This document shows positions 36,386 through 45,440 of a stretch of 64,000 nucleotides of DNA, piece by piece. The stretch lies in the NCBI RefSeq assembly GCF_024721305.1, contig NZ_JAMXOD010000005.1, forward strand, positions 62,001 through 126,000, written 5' to 3'. The stretch's first letter is position 1, and each line of letters begins with the position of its first letter. The notes beneath the pieces were generated by a model, which was given only the letters and a program-made list of their open reading frames with translations, had not been told where the DNA came from and did no database searches. This DNA comes from Aequitasia blattaphilus. GTDB taxonomy: Bacteria > Bacillota > Clostridia > Lachnospirales > Lachnospiraceae. The translations under genes were made by a program, and so were the position numbers.

Positions 36386-36508
36386 ATCTTCACCTCCAAA
36401 GTAAAGTTTAGCACAACCTAAGCAGAAAACAATCTACGTATCGTAGAGTTCGTCGTCAAATAAAATATTTTTAAATCAAATCGTCTCTGCATAATATCCC
36501 CTTAACTC

Positions 36509-37936
36509 TTATCTTGCTAACATCTTTATTTTTCTGATTTTACCTTTGATTGGTTTTGTCTGCAATGTCGCGAAAACATGTTTCCCTTTATCATTTAAAA
36601 TCTCTACATTTGTCTTACTCTCCCGCACATCAATAATTCCGATGTCGGTAACCTCTATCCCTTCAATACTGCAAATTGCACCCACAATATCTCCGGCTCT
36701 CATTTTAGACTTTCTTCCTCCTCCAATCGTCAGACGAAGAATTCCCTGATTTAGTTTTGCTCCTTTTTCTTCTTTTATCTTGTCTTTTTTTCCCACAGAA
36801 CTCCAAAATTCTTTTTCTTTTCCTTCATCTGGATTTGGAATCTCTTTAATGGGCACTTTCTCACCTCTATAGCTTTCAATCATTTCCAGCATATGTATAT
36901 CTGTATCACAAATAAAACTAATAGCCTTTCCACTTTTTCCATTTCGACCTGTTCTCCCAATCCGATGGACATAGGTTTCGCGTCCTGTTGGAAAATCATA
37001 ATTAATAACGTGGGACATCTCCTCTAAATCAATACCTCGTGCTGCAACGTCTGTTGCAACTAAGTAGCGAAAGACCCCACGTTTAAAGGCTGCCATTGTT
37101 TTTAAACGCTCCCTTTGCTCCATCTCTCCGTGAATCATTCCACAAAATATCTTTTTCCGTTTCATTTTCTGAAACAATACATTTACCATTTCTCTTGTAC
37201 CGCAGAAAATAATACAACTTTTTGGGTTTTCTTCTATCAATACCTTTATAAATACTTCAAACTTCTCATCCTGTGTCACATAATATCCTATTTCATCTAT
37301 CTGAGAAGCCTTTTCCTCTTTCATTTCAACAACAGTAGTTTCTCTTACATAGTCATCTACCAATTCCTGTATTTTGGGCTGCAGCGTTGCAGAAAACAAA
37401 GAAATTTGACATCCCTTTGGGATGCGGGATAAAATTTCTTTGACCTCTTCGACAAACCCCATATCCAGCATCAAATCCGCCTCATCAATTACCAAGTACT
37501 TTACCTTGTTCAAATGCAGGCTCTCTCTTCTGATATGATCCATCACTCTTCCAGGCGTACCTACTACTATATGAGTTTTCTGTCGTAAGGTCTGTATCTG
37601 TTTATCAATGGGAAATCCACCAAATACATCTGCCACCTTCAAACGCTTCCTGCGTCCCAGTAAAAACACCTCTTGTTGTACTTGAACTGTCAGTTCCCGC
37701 GTAGGCTCCAGGATTAGTGCCTGGGGTGCATTTTCATCCCATATAATTCTTTCACAAATGGGTATGGCAAATGCAGCCGTTTTCCCACTTCCTGTTTGTG
37801 CCTTACCTACTACATTTTTCCCTTCCAGCAGAATAGGTATCACTGCATTTTGTATTGGGGTAGGTGTTTTATAGCCAAACAAACGAAGTGCTTCCAACAC
37901 TTCGTTTGATAATTTATACTGTTCAAATTTTATCAT
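36509..37936 (-). CDS. dbpA: DEAD-box RNA helicase, DbpA/YxiN type
   Basis: This is a 475-residue ATP-dependent RNA helicase. The Q motif (GYKTPTPIQ), AQTGSGKT, PTRELTVQVQ, the DEAD box in LVIDEADLML, SAT and HRIGRTGRNGK are all present. The C-terminal RNA-binding domain (~395-475, ending in a KGKIRKIKML basic tail) is the DbpA type, which binds a hairpin of 23S rRNA in characterised relatives. A role in large-subunit ribosome assembly is therefore likely. It stands as a single gene, 34 nt after the MATE gene start side. Confidence 0.9.
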   Translation of the reverse strand: MIKFEQYKLSNEVLEALRLFGYKTPTPIQNAVIPILLEGKNVVGKAQTGSGKTAAFAIPICERIIWDENAPQALILEPTRELTVQVQQEVFLLGRRKRLKVADVFGGFPIDKQIQTLRQKTHIVVGTPGRVMDHIRRESLHLNKVKYLVIDEADLMLDMGFVEEVKEILSRIPKGCQISLFSATLQPKIQELVDDYVRETTVVEMKEEKASQIDEIGYYVTQDEKFEVFIKVLIEENPKSCIIFCGTREMVNVLFQKMKRKKIFCGMIHGEMEQRERLKTMAAFKRGVFRYLVATDVAARGIDLEEMSHVINYDFPTGRETYVHRIGRTGRNGKSGKAISFICDTDIHMLEMIESYRGEKVPIKEIPNPDEGKEKEFWSSVGKKDKIKEEKGAKLNQGILRLTIGGGRKSKMRAGDIVGAICSIEGIEVTDIGIIDVRESKTNVEILNDKGKHVFATLQTKPIKGKIRKIKMLAR

Positions 37937-37970
37937 ATTAAATTGTGTTACTCCTCTTCTTCTCTTACTA

Positions 37971-39347
37971 CTATACTACTGACTTTAAAGAAGAATTGCA
38001 AGTAATGGTATTTAATTTTTTATGAAGAGAGACCGCCATAAGAGCTGCGACGATTACCGACAGTACGTCTGCTATTGCCTGTGCATATAGAACACCATTT
38101 AACCCCCATATTTGAGGAAGGATAAGAATAATCGGAACAAAACAGATTCCTTGTCTGCAAGCTCCAAGGAAAAAACCTTCTTTTCCTTTTCCAAGAGCAA
38201 GAAATAATGATGAATATACTGTGTAAAAACCAAAAAGCATAAAGGTAAGGCTGCTTATTTTTAAAGATTTTACTCCAATACGAATCATTTCCTCATTTCC
38301 TGTAGTAAACTGTGAGACAATTGGATTTGCTGCTAAAATAAATAGAGCGCCCAGCACTACGCAAAAGACAGTTGACCATATGACAGATGTGCGAATCGCC
38401 AGTTTTAAGCGTTCCATTTTTTTTGCTCCATAGCTATAACCAGCAATTGGCTGGAATCCTTTAATAAAGCCAAATACTGTCAGACTTCCCATAGACAGAA
38501 GCCGGGTTACTACCCCCATCCCTGCAATTACCCCATCACTATACTTTCCTGCCTCATTGTTAATTAAGGAAATGGATAAGCTTGTCAAAAGTTGAAATAC
38601 AAGGGTTGGAATACCTATTTTGAAAATCTCTGACATATTTTCTTTCGAAAACTCACAGTCTTTAAATTTAAATTGAAATAGGCTTTTCTTTCCAAATATA
38701 TAGATTAGGTATACAAGGGTAGACACCATCTGTGAAATTGCAGTTGCCATAGCTGCCCCAGCAATTCCTAAATCGAATGTATAAATAAACACTGGATCCA
38801 ATACCATATTGAGTAAAGCTCCTGTTAGCAGTGCACACATAGTGGTTTTTGCTGCCCCTTCGCTTGTCACAATGCTATTCATCGTAACATTGAAAACATT
38901 AAAAATACAAGAAATAATATAAATCCCTCCATAGATTACTGCATAAGGCAAAATGCTCTCCGTGGCTCCCAAAGATTTCAAAATGGGATGTAAAAAAATA
39001 ACAGAAAGAACAATTACAATGCCCCCTACCAAAAGACTTCCATATAAAGCGGTGCTTACAACTTTATTTGCCTTCTCCTTGTTTCCTTGTCCAAGCAGTC
39101 TGGAAATGTAAGAAGCTGCACCATTTCCAAATAGCAATCCTAGCCCAACAATAACCTGTCCCAGAGGATATACAACCGTTATCGCTCCCATCTGGCTTTC
39201 TCCTAGACCACCTACAAAATATGCGTCAACAAGATTATACAATGCATTCATTAACATTCCAATCATTGTCGGAATTCCCATGGCCAAAAGCGCCTTTGGA
39301 ATAGGTGCACTTCCCAATAATTCAATTTTTTTGTTCTTACCTTTCAT
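37971..39347 (-). CDS. MATE family efflux transporter
   Basis: This 458-residue membrane protein has about 12 transmembrane helices in two MATE halves. The first has AMGIPTMIGMLMNALYNLVD and VIVGLGLLFGNGAASYISR. The second has FGFIKGFQPIAGYSYGA. Members export drugs or cationic compounds in exchange for Na+ or H+. The start has a GGAGGAAA site. It is divergent from a truncated PadR-like gene, which in an intact state may have been its repressor. Substrate is unknown. Confidence 0.9.
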   Translation of the reverse strand: MKGKNKKIELLGSAPIPKALLAMGIPTMIGMLMNALYNLVDAYFVGGLGESQMGAITVVYPLGQVIVGLGLLFGNGAASYISRLLGQGNKEKANKVVSTALYGSLLVGGIVIVLSVIFLHPILKSLGATESILPYAVIYGGIYIISCIFNVFNVTMNSIVTSEGAAKTTMCALLTGALLNMVLDPVFIYTFDLGIAGAAMATAISQMVSTLVYLIYIFGKKSLFQFKFKDCEFSKENMSEIFKIGIPTLVFQLLTSLSISLINNEAGKYSDGVIAGMGVVTRLLSMGSLTVFGFIKGFQPIAGYSYGAKKMERLKLAIRTSVIWSTVFCVVLGALFILAANPIVSQFTTGNEEMIRIGVKSLKISSLTFMLFGFYTVYSSLFLALGKGKEGFFLGACRQGICFVPIILILPQIWGLNGVLYAQAIADVLSVIVAALMAVSLHKKLNTITCNSSLKSVV

Positions 39348-39415
39348 TGTATCTTTTCCTCCTTTAATTGTTTGTAATATATACTACTATACTTTATAGC
39401 ACTTGCAATGCATGG

Positions 39416-39838
39416 GTGAAAATAAGCACACCTTCTATCTATAAGAAAGTGATTCAATTAGAGAAAAAAGGCTATATCACCAGTTGTCTTAAACGAGACG
39501 GAAAAATGCCGGAAAAGGCAGTGTACTCCCTGACCCCTTCCGGCAAAAAAGAATTTGAAAAATTAATGCTTGAAATTTCCTGTAAACCCATCAATATATT
39601 TTTGGATTTTAATGCAGTTATTGTAAACCTGGACAGTATGCCAGAGAAAAACCAACAAGAATATTTGAATAACATTGAAAGTAATATAAAACTTCTAAAA
39701 ATGTATCTGGAGGATAACCTTAATAGGAAGGAAAGCGCTCCTGATGTTCCTGCAATCGGCAAATCTGTCTTGCAACAACAATATGTATTAGCGCAGACAA
39801 TCGAAAAATGGATCAAGTCCTTAACCGATACTAATTAA
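39416..39838 (+). pseudogene. PadR-family regulator lacking its N-terminus
   Basis: The reading frame preserves the second half of a PadR winged helix (STPSIYKKVIQLEKKGYI) and the entire alpha-helical PadR C-terminal domain (IFLDFNAVIVNLDSM to IEKWIKSL). The first ~40 residues, with helices 1-2 of the DNA-binding domain, are missing. Homology begins at about 39413, and upstream codons run straight into the MATE promoter region without a good ribosome-binding site. A GTG at 39416 is the best start but would give a protein without a complete DNA-binding domain. It overlaps the end of the convergent yeiH-like gene by 8 nt. Confidence 0.7.
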
Positions 39839-40817
39839 GATGTAAAGCCATCTGTATTGCAATACTAACCAAGGCAATTGCCACCCAACATACAAATCCT
39901 AACAAAATAGGCTTCTTGCCAGTTTTCAGCAGCTTTACAACATCTGTATTAATTCCAATTGCTGCCATTGCCAAAATAATACAGAACTTACTCATGGTCT
40001 TTAGAACGTGTACAATCGTTCCATCCAAATGAAATACCGTTGTGATTACCGAAGCTAGGAGAAAGAAAAGTATAAACATTGGGAAAACATTTCCCATTTT
40101 CTTTTTTTCTTTACTCTTTTTCGCCTCTACAATTGCCAACACAAAGGTAATCGGAATAATCGCTAATGTTCTTGTCAGCTTTACCACTGTAGCGATTGCC
40201 AGGGTGTTGCTTCCATGCATTCCATCCCAAGCACTGGCAGCCGCTGTAACAGATGATGTATCATTTACCGCTGTTCCTGCAAATAAACCAAATCCTTCAT
40301 TGGAAAGACCCATGATATCTCCAAGTGTTGGAAAAATAAGGGCTGCAATTACATTGAACAGAAAAATAACGGAAATGGCTTGCGCAATTTCTTCTTCATC
40401 TGCCTTAATTACTGGCGCAGTAGCTGCAATCGCAGAACCACCACAAATAGAAGAACCTACCCCTACTAATATTCCTGTCTTTGCCGGAATTTTTAATGCC
40501 TTTGACAAAATATAGGACACAATAAGGGATACAGAAATCGTCGAAATAATTACTGGCATTGACTGAGCTCCCACCTCTAATATATTTCTCAAATTGAGTC
40601 CAAATCCCAATAAAATAACTGCAAGCTGTAATACCTTTTTCGAAACAAACTTAATTCCTTTTTCATAACTTGATTGATCCTTTATCAATCTTCCAATACA
40701 CATTCCCAATAAAATCGCAAATACCGGACCGCCTATTACTGGAAAAAAATTTCCAAGAATATATGCCGGAACTGCAATCCCCAAACATACCAAACATCCT
40801 TTTAACACTGTCTTCAC
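39831..40817 (-). CDS. YeiH family putative sulfate exporter
   Basis: This 328-residue membrane protein has about ten transmembrane helices and belongs to PF03601 (YeiH). Characteristic segments are [19 protein letters not shown] near residue 120, [17 protein letters not shown] near 180 and [13 protein letters not shown] near 215. The family is annotated as sulfate exporters, but direct evidence is limited. It is a single gene with a convergent PadR remnant at its 3' end. Confidence 0.85.
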   Translation of the reverse strand: MKTVLKGCLVCLGIAVPAYILGNFFPVIGGPVFAILLGMCIGRLIKDQSSYEKGIKFVSKKVLQLAVILLGFGLNLRNILEVGAQSMPVIISTISVSLIVSYILSKALKIPAKTGILVGVGSSICGGSAIAATAPVIKADEEEIAQAISVIFLFNVIAALIFPTLGDIMGLSNEGFGLFAGTAVNDTSSVTAAASAWDGMHGSNTLAIATVVKLTRTLAIIPITFVLAIVEAKKSKEKKKMGNVFPMFILFFLLASVITTVFHLDGTIVHVLKTMSKFCIILAMAAIGINTDVVKLLKTGKKPILLGFVCWVAIALVSIAIQMALHLN

Positions 40818-40917
40818 CTCTTCATTTTATTTTATGCTTCAATATAGGATAGCACATATAAATTGGATTTCCAGTGTTGCCTGTGATTATCTTGTTCTTT
40901 TTATAGTACATTACCAC

Positions 40918-41155
40918 CTACACAAATGGCAAAGACACAACAATGGCTGCCAATGTGCTTAATAAAGTCCCCAACAAATAGTATTCTGAAAATTCCGGAT
41001 CCTTCGTTATTTTATCATACCAGGCAATTGACTTTGCTGTAAGAACCAGTCCAATTGCAGCATATTGCCCTGCTGAAATTAAAATTACCATATTGAAGAT
41101 AAAAATCTCCGATAATATGACCACATACTAGAACGAGCAAATATTCCTTATACAT
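40918..41155 (-). pseudogene. DUF3307 membrane protein with internal deletion
   Basis: An ATG at 41155 (overlapping the end of the SatD gene by 8 nt) opens a frame reading MYKEYLLVLVCGHIIGDFYL, the expected N-terminus of DUF3307 proteins. Near 41080-41097 the match jumps to another frame that reads IGLVLTAKSIAWYDKI and EYYLLGTLLSTLAAI, the expected C-terminus. Only about 80 codons remain of a family of ~240, so most of the gene is deleted and the ends are out of frame. DUF3307 genes commonly follow SatD genes, which supports the identification. Confidence 0.7.
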
Positions 41156-41738
41156 AGACTCTCCTTATTTCGCTTAATGCTTTCTCTGCCGTGTTCATTG
41201 CATCTTTATAGGTATAATAATTTGCATTCGCCAATCCTTTTTGCACAGAAGATTGCTGTATTCCCAACTTTTTAGCAACATTCACTTGACTGGATGAACA
41301 TTGCAGCATCATCCATACAATTTCTCTCTGTCTTTCTGTCCATGAAGTTTTTAAAGCTGTTACAAGAGAAAAAATTGTATTAATCAACTCCGTAGAACTT
41401 TGCTCTTTACCATCTGCTGCCAATCGAATATTCGCTTTTCCGCTTTGATTCATCTTTTCACCCTTTTTCAAATATTCTATCGCTCTTCTCGCTTGATAAT
41501 ACCCCGGGCCATCCGCTCCAATTGCTATATCGGGATTCACACGTGTCGTAATATCGCCTACTCCTATACCAAATCGTACAGAGGTTGGATATAATTCATT
41601 TTCTATTTCTGTAATTATTTTAATTACATTTGCTCCTTTATTTAGAAGGCCTTGAAACTCATCCCCTAAAGTAATCGTAAACTTCGATGCAATATCCCCC
41701 GAATATCTCTGGTTGATTTTTTCTAAAACCAAATTCAT
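41148..41738 (-). pseudogene. SatD-family protein, probably N-terminally truncated
   Basis: This 196-codon frame covers most of a SatD-family protein (FTITLGDEFQGLL near residue 21, VRFGIGVGDITT, YYQARRAIEYLKKG). It ends with a helix-turn-helix-like segment (VNVAKKLGIQQSSVQKGL). Family members usually begin with ~20 extra residues of the form MYIALIADIxxS. Here a TAG stop lies directly before the ATG and there is no ribosome-binding site. The adjacent DUF3307 partner is also broken. A short functional protein is possible but a decayed gene is more likely. Confidence 0.6.
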
Positions 41739-41755
41739 CTATAGGGCTATATTTC

Positions 41756-43132
41756 TTAATATGGATATTCGATTCCTTTTGTTGGCATATTTCCATCTGA
41801 CACACCGTATAAGGTAAGTGTATAGGAATTGCCACCAACCACATTCAATATCTGACTAGATGTTTTATAGTTGCCCTCTGGTCCATAAGAAATGTCGTTT
41901 CCGTACCAGTGATCACCCCATCCTTGAATCATCCTATAGTTCCCTGCAGGTATATAAATGGTTAATTCTTCCCCAGAACGGATAAAGGCCTTTAGCACAG
42001 AAGCACCACCCTCATTTTGAAAATCGATATGTTTATCTGATACATCAGGAGAACTCTTTACTAAAATGGACACTCCTGTATTGGCTCCAGATAATACAGA
42101 AGTAGCCGGACGCTCTTGCTCGTGGATTACAAATTCCTCGTTAATTTTGGCAAGAGTTTGCCCTACCATAGACTTCTTCTTATCCAATACCGCTTTTTGC
42201 AGCTCCTCCATCCCTTCTGTTATTTCAATCTTTAATTCTTTATCCAAAATCACTGTTAATTCTGCTGACTCTCTATCCTCATCTTTCTTGTTTGCTTGCT
42301 TTTCCTTTCTCCATTCTTTAAAATACTTCTCAAAATTTTCCTGATTATAGCTTGTAAATTCTTTTTCTGTAATAAACTTATAACCATTTCGGCCTTCTTT
42401 GGCATACTCATCATAAAAATTATCCAAGATTCCTTTATATACTTCTTCAGGATTATAATATGTTAGTTTTATGTGGAAAACATCATCATCTTTCTGGGTT
42501 ATCTCTTCGATATCTGTAGAAATGCGGTATTGCATTTCACTAAAGACTTCTTCTAGCTGTGAGCGAACCTCACTTTCTACATAAACCTTATGATATTCCT
42601 TATCCATCTTCATATAGCGGTCTGAAGCACTCCATATTTCCCTTCTTGCTGCATCTGCAAGCATTTCACCGTCCTTTTTCTCTACTGTAGCCACCCAGCC
42701 CTTCTTTCCCTTAGTAAGATGAAATCTAATTTTCTCTTCTTTCCATTTGATATTTTCATCCTTCAATACAATTTCTTTCAGCCCCTTATTTGTTATCTCC
42801 TTGTACTCCTTCTCAAAGCCAAAAGTAGTACCACTATATATATCCGAAGAAGAAAAATCACTTTCTAATTGCTCAAAAGGCACTTCTGATAAATCCGGCA
42901 CCTCCGCTACAATCGTATACACAGCCTTCTCTTTTTCTTTCTGGGTCTTTTCCTGCTTCTTGATCTGTCCCTTTATATCTTCACATTTGAAATAGCAAAA
43001 CACTTCATGATTCTCTACAAGTTGATTCAGCGCTTCTTCAATTGCCTTTGTCTGGGCTCCTGTCTTCGATACAGAGCATCCTGTCAGGAGCAAGATAAAT
43101 ACAAGGATTAGAACACTAATTATCTTCTTCAT
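41756..43132 (-). CDS. Lipoprotein of unknown function (DUF5105-like)
   Basis: This is a 458-residue exported lipoprotein. The signal peptide ends with lipobox LLTGC (Cys19). The middle (residues ~60-290) is charged and helical, with segments such as EVRSQLEEVFSEMQYRIST that recall the DUF5105/lipoprotein group. A separate C-terminal beta domain (~345-458) is rich in Gly and aromatic residues (MIQGWGDHWYGNDISYGPEG). No specific function can be assigned. Its start overlaps the end of the upstream lipoprotein gene by 17 nt, so the two are coupled. Confidence 0.75.
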   Translation of the reverse strand: MKKIISVLILVFILLLTGCSVSKTGAQTKAIEEALNQLVENHEVFCYFKCEDIKGQIKKQEKTQKEKEKAVYTIVAEVPDLSEVPFEQLESDFSSSDIYSGTTFGFEKEYKEITNKGLKEIVLKDENIKWKEEKIRFHLTKGKKGWVATVEKKDGEMLADAARREIWSASDRYMKMDKEYHKVYVESEVRSQLEEVFSEMQYRISTDIEEITQKDDDVFHIKLTYYNPEEVYKGILDNFYDEYAKEGRNGYKFITEKEFTSYNQENFEKYFKEWRKEKQANKKDEDRESAELTVILDKELKIEITEGMEELQKAVLDKKKSMVGQTLAKINEEFVIHEQERPATSVLSGANTGVSILVKSSPDVSDKHIDFQNEGGASVLKAFIRSGEELTIYIPAGNYRMIQGWGDHWYGNDISYGPEGNYKTSSQILNVVGGNSYTLTLYGVSDGNMPTKGIEYPY

Positions 43133-43706
43133 ACGTCGTTTCCTCCTCTGGCTGCTCTCCTAATTCATCGATTGCACCTGTATAAACTCCATTAGATACC
43201 AACTTCTCATCAATTGTGAATTCATAGTAAAGCGGCAGTTTATACTCCTTATTCATTCGAACATATCCTTCAAAATAGTTCGTACTGCCTCTCAAATCAA
43301 ATTCATGCCGGGAAACGTACTCCGTCTCTCCACTATCTTTAACAAAGAGCTTGACCTCTCCTTTTCTTTCCTCTGACAAAGAAAAACTCACCTTCAATTT
43401 CATGACATCTTCCTCTATGCCGTATGCGCTTTCATCTTCTGGATAGGTATCACTTCCCAACTGCATCACTATGTCTGACCCATCTTTCGCTATGCGAGGT
43501 GTCAAATCATTGCCTTTTCGGAATGTTTCTTCTTTTAGAACAAATCCATTTTCCTTATAAGCCTCTTTCTTATCTTTCATACCAAACTCTTCCACTGTCA
43601 TCTCACCCTTGGCATTGGAATAAATCCTTTTATTCTCTCTTCCACAGGCTGAAAAGAGCAGTGCTGACAGTGATAAAATCAATATTAGACTCAATCCTCT
43701 CCTCAT
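43116..43706 (-). CDS. Small lipoprotein of unknown function
   Basis: This 196-residue exported lipoprotein has a signal peptide with lipobox LLFSAC (Cys near residue 21). A beta-rich charged domain and a Glu-rich C-terminus follow. I chose the ATG at 43706, 9 nt after a GGAGG site; an ATG at 43712 lies only 3 nt from it. I do not recognise the domain. It is the first gene of a two-gene unit and overlaps the second lipoprotein gene, so the products may act together at the outer face of the membrane. Confidence 0.75.
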   Translation of the reverse strand: MRRGLSLILILSLSALLFSACGRENKRIYSNAKGEMTVEEFGMKDKKEAYKENGFVLKEETFRKGNDLTPRIAKDGSDIVMQLGSDTYPEDESAYGIEEDVMKLKVSFSLSEERKGEVKLFVKDSGETEYVSRHEFDLRGSTNYFEGYVRMNKEYKLPLYYEFTIDEKLVSNGVYTGAIDELGEQPEEETTYEEDN

Positions 43707-43744
43707 AGTCATTTCCCTCCTCACTAAATCCATTTCTTTCTCCT

Positions 43745-43775
43745 ATTTTACCATTGTCAAAGTAGCTCACGTGAG
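43745..43775 (-). promoter_or_regulatory. Promoter with palindromic operator candidate before the lipoprotein pair
   Basis: On the minus strand, an extended -10 (TGGTAAAAT, 43753-43745) is preceded by a perfect 10-bp palindrome CTCACGTGAG (43766-43775), which sits where the -35 box would be. This suggests regulation by a dimeric protein. Confidence 0.4.
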
Positions 43776-43793
43776 TTGTTAATAATTGTTAAT

Positions 43794-43829
43794 AAAAAAT
43801 GCATTGGTATGAAAACCAACGCATTTTTT
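43794..43829 (-). terminator. Terminator after uridine phosphorylase
   Basis: A stem AAAAAATGC-A-TTGGT / ACCAA-C-GCATTTTTT with one A-C mismatch lies just after the stop at 43834. Confidence 0.85.
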
Positions 43830-43833
43830 TCGT

Positions 43834-44604
43834 TTACTCTTTATCTTGCTTAATCAATGTGCGAATTGCCTCAACTGCTGCTACAATTGCCTTCTCTGTA
43901 TCGTGTACAACCGGATTTTCCAGCCCTTCCTTTTCTCTTTCCTGATTGGCTACCACAAGAAAAACCGACCCCATCCTTACTCTTAAATAACTTGCCACAA
44001 TAAACAATGCTGCCGATTCCATCTCCGATGCCTTACACCCTAATCTTAACCATGCATTCCACTTATTCATCAATTCGTAGTTTACCGGCATTTTATCTGG
44101 CTCATGCTGCCCATAGAATGAATCCTTGCACTGTACCACTCCTACATGGTTTGAAAAATCTAACTTTTTTGCCGCTCCCATCAGAGCATTCACCACTTGG
44201 ATGTCTGCAACAGCAGGGAACTCAATCGGAGCATATTCTCTGGAAGTCCCTTCCATACGGATTGCTCCGCTGGCAATAACAAGATCTCCGCTTTTCACTT
44301 CTAAGTCCATCCCCCCGCACGTACCCACGCGGATAAATGTATCTGCTCCGGCTTTCACCAATTCTTCCATTGCAATCGATGCCGAAGGTCCTCCAATGCC
44401 TGTAGATGTCACACTAACCTTTTCTCCCTCTAAATATCCTGTGTAAGTAACATACTCTCTTGAATCTGCCACTAATTGGGGATTTTCAAAATGTTTTGCT
44501 ATTTTCTCACACCTTTTAGGATCCCCAGGAAGAATCACATATTTCCCCACATCTCCCTTCCTTACTCCGATATGATATTGTAAACCTTCTTCTGCATATT
44601 TCAT
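43834..44604 (-). CDS. udp: Uridine phosphorylase (nucleoside phosphorylase family)
   Basis: This 256-residue enzyme cleaves uridine with phosphate to uracil and ribose-1-phosphate. The phosphate loop [14 protein letters not shown] lies near residue 25. [16 protein letters not shown] is near 70, [18 protein letters not shown] near 95 and the base-site [14 protein letters not shown] near 195. The long YGQHEP segment fits Udp rather than DeoD. It is the last gene of the deoB-deoC-udp nucleoside salvage unit. Confidence 0.9.
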   Translation of the reverse strand: MKYAEEGLQYHIGVRKGDVGKYVILPGDPKRCEKIAKHFENPQLVADSREYVTYTGYLEGEKVSVTSTGIGGPSASIAMEELVKAGADTFIRVGTCGGMDLEVKSGDLVIASGAIRMEGTSREYAPIEFPAVADIQVVNALMGAAKKLDFSNHVGVVQCKDSFYGQHEPDKMPVNYELMNKWNAWLRLGCKASEMESAALFIVASYLRVRMGSVFLVVANQEREKEGLENPVVHDTEKAIVAAVEAIRTLIKQDKE

Positions 44605-44618
44605 AATCTAGCGTCCTC

Positions 44619-45290
44619 CTAATAATCCTTTGCACGATTTCCTTTGAGTAATGCAATTGCTGAACTTGTTCCTAGTCTTTCGCATCCTTCCTCTAAGAAC
44701 ATTTCCATATCCTCTACTGATCTTATTCCCCCTGCTGCCTTAATTTTCACCCTTGGACCAATGTGTTTTTTAAACAATTTAATATCTTCTATAGTAGCAC
44801 CACCGGTACCAAATCCTGTGCTTGTCTTAATGAAATCTGCACCTGCATTAGTTACCGCCTTACACAAAGCAATTTTTTCCTCCTCTGTCAAATAGCAAGT
44901 CTCAATAATTACCTTTAAAATCTTATTTCCCACTTCCTTTTTCAGTAAGAATATTTCTTCTTCGATTTTCGTAAAATCATGGTTTTTTGCATCGGATATA
45001 TTAATCACCATGTCGATTTCATTTACTCCATCTTCCAAAGCCTTTCTGACCTCGGCAATCTTTGATTGGGTTACACTATAACCTAGTGGAAACCCTACAA
45101 CAGTACAAATATTTACCCGGTTCTGATACTTCTCATGGATTCTTCGAATATAGCAAGCCGGAATACAGATGCTTGCTGTTTGATATTCCATAGATTCTTC
45201 ACAAATCTTTTGTATTTCCTCCCATGTGGCAGTTGCTTTTAATAAAGTATGGTCTACATGTGCTAAAATATCTTGTTCTCTCATTATCAA
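44619..45290 (-). CDS. deoC: Deoxyribose-phosphate aldolase DeoC
   Basis: This 223-residue class I aldolase splits deoxyribose-5-phosphate into glyceraldehyde-3-phosphate and acetaldehyde. The N-terminus HVDHTLLKATATWEEI is typical. The Schiff-base lysine lies in DFIKTSTGFGTGGAT near residue 150. A second active-site lysine lies in VKIKAAGGIRSVEDM near 180. Two possible ATG codons (45290, 45284) lie after an AAGGAGA site. The gene follows a remnant of a nucleoside permease and precedes udp by 14 nt. Confidence 0.95.
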   Translation of the reverse strand: MIMREQDILAHVDHTLLKATATWEEIQKICEESMEYQTASICIPACYIRRIHEKYQNRVNICTVVGFPLGYSVTQSKIAEVRKALEDGVNEIDMVINISDAKNHDFTKIEEEIFLLKKEVGNKILKVIIETCYLTEEEKIALCKAVTNAGADFIKTSTGFGTGGATIEDIKLFKKHIGPRVKIKAAGGIRSVEDMEMFLEEGCERLGTSSAIALLKGNRAKDY

Positions 45291-45301
45291 TCTCCTTTTC
45301 T

Positions 45302-45439
45302 TTATCTGCTTCCTTTATCATATGGAATCCCCTCGGCTCTAGGTGCTTGAGAATTCTTTGAGAAAAGCACTAATACAATTAATGTAGCTAAGTATGGTAT
45401 CATTTTATAGATATTATCTGATATTGGCAAATCTTTCTT
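45302..45439 (-). pseudogene. 3' remnant of a nucleoside ABC transporter permease (NupQ/BmpC-like)
   Basis: Between the deoB stop (45441) and deoC an open frame of 45 codons without a start reads IYKMIPYLATLIVLVLFS and APRAEGIPYDKGSR before a TAA at 45304-45302. This is the characteristic C-terminus of the second permease of BmpA-type nucleoside importers, which often lie in nucleoside salvage operons. The rest of the transporter is absent, so this is the scar of a deletion that ended directly behind deoB. It has no ribosome-binding site or start. Confidence 0.75.
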
Positions 45440-45440
45440 T

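Noticed and set aside
39472-39816. A 114-codon minus-strand open frame opposite the PadR remnant
   Set aside because: The plus strand matches the PadR family, so this frame is a shadow.
40042-40515. A 157-codon plus-strand open frame opposite the YeiH-like gene
   Set aside because: It is the complement of a well-supported membrane protein and has no recognisable domain or ribosome-binding site.
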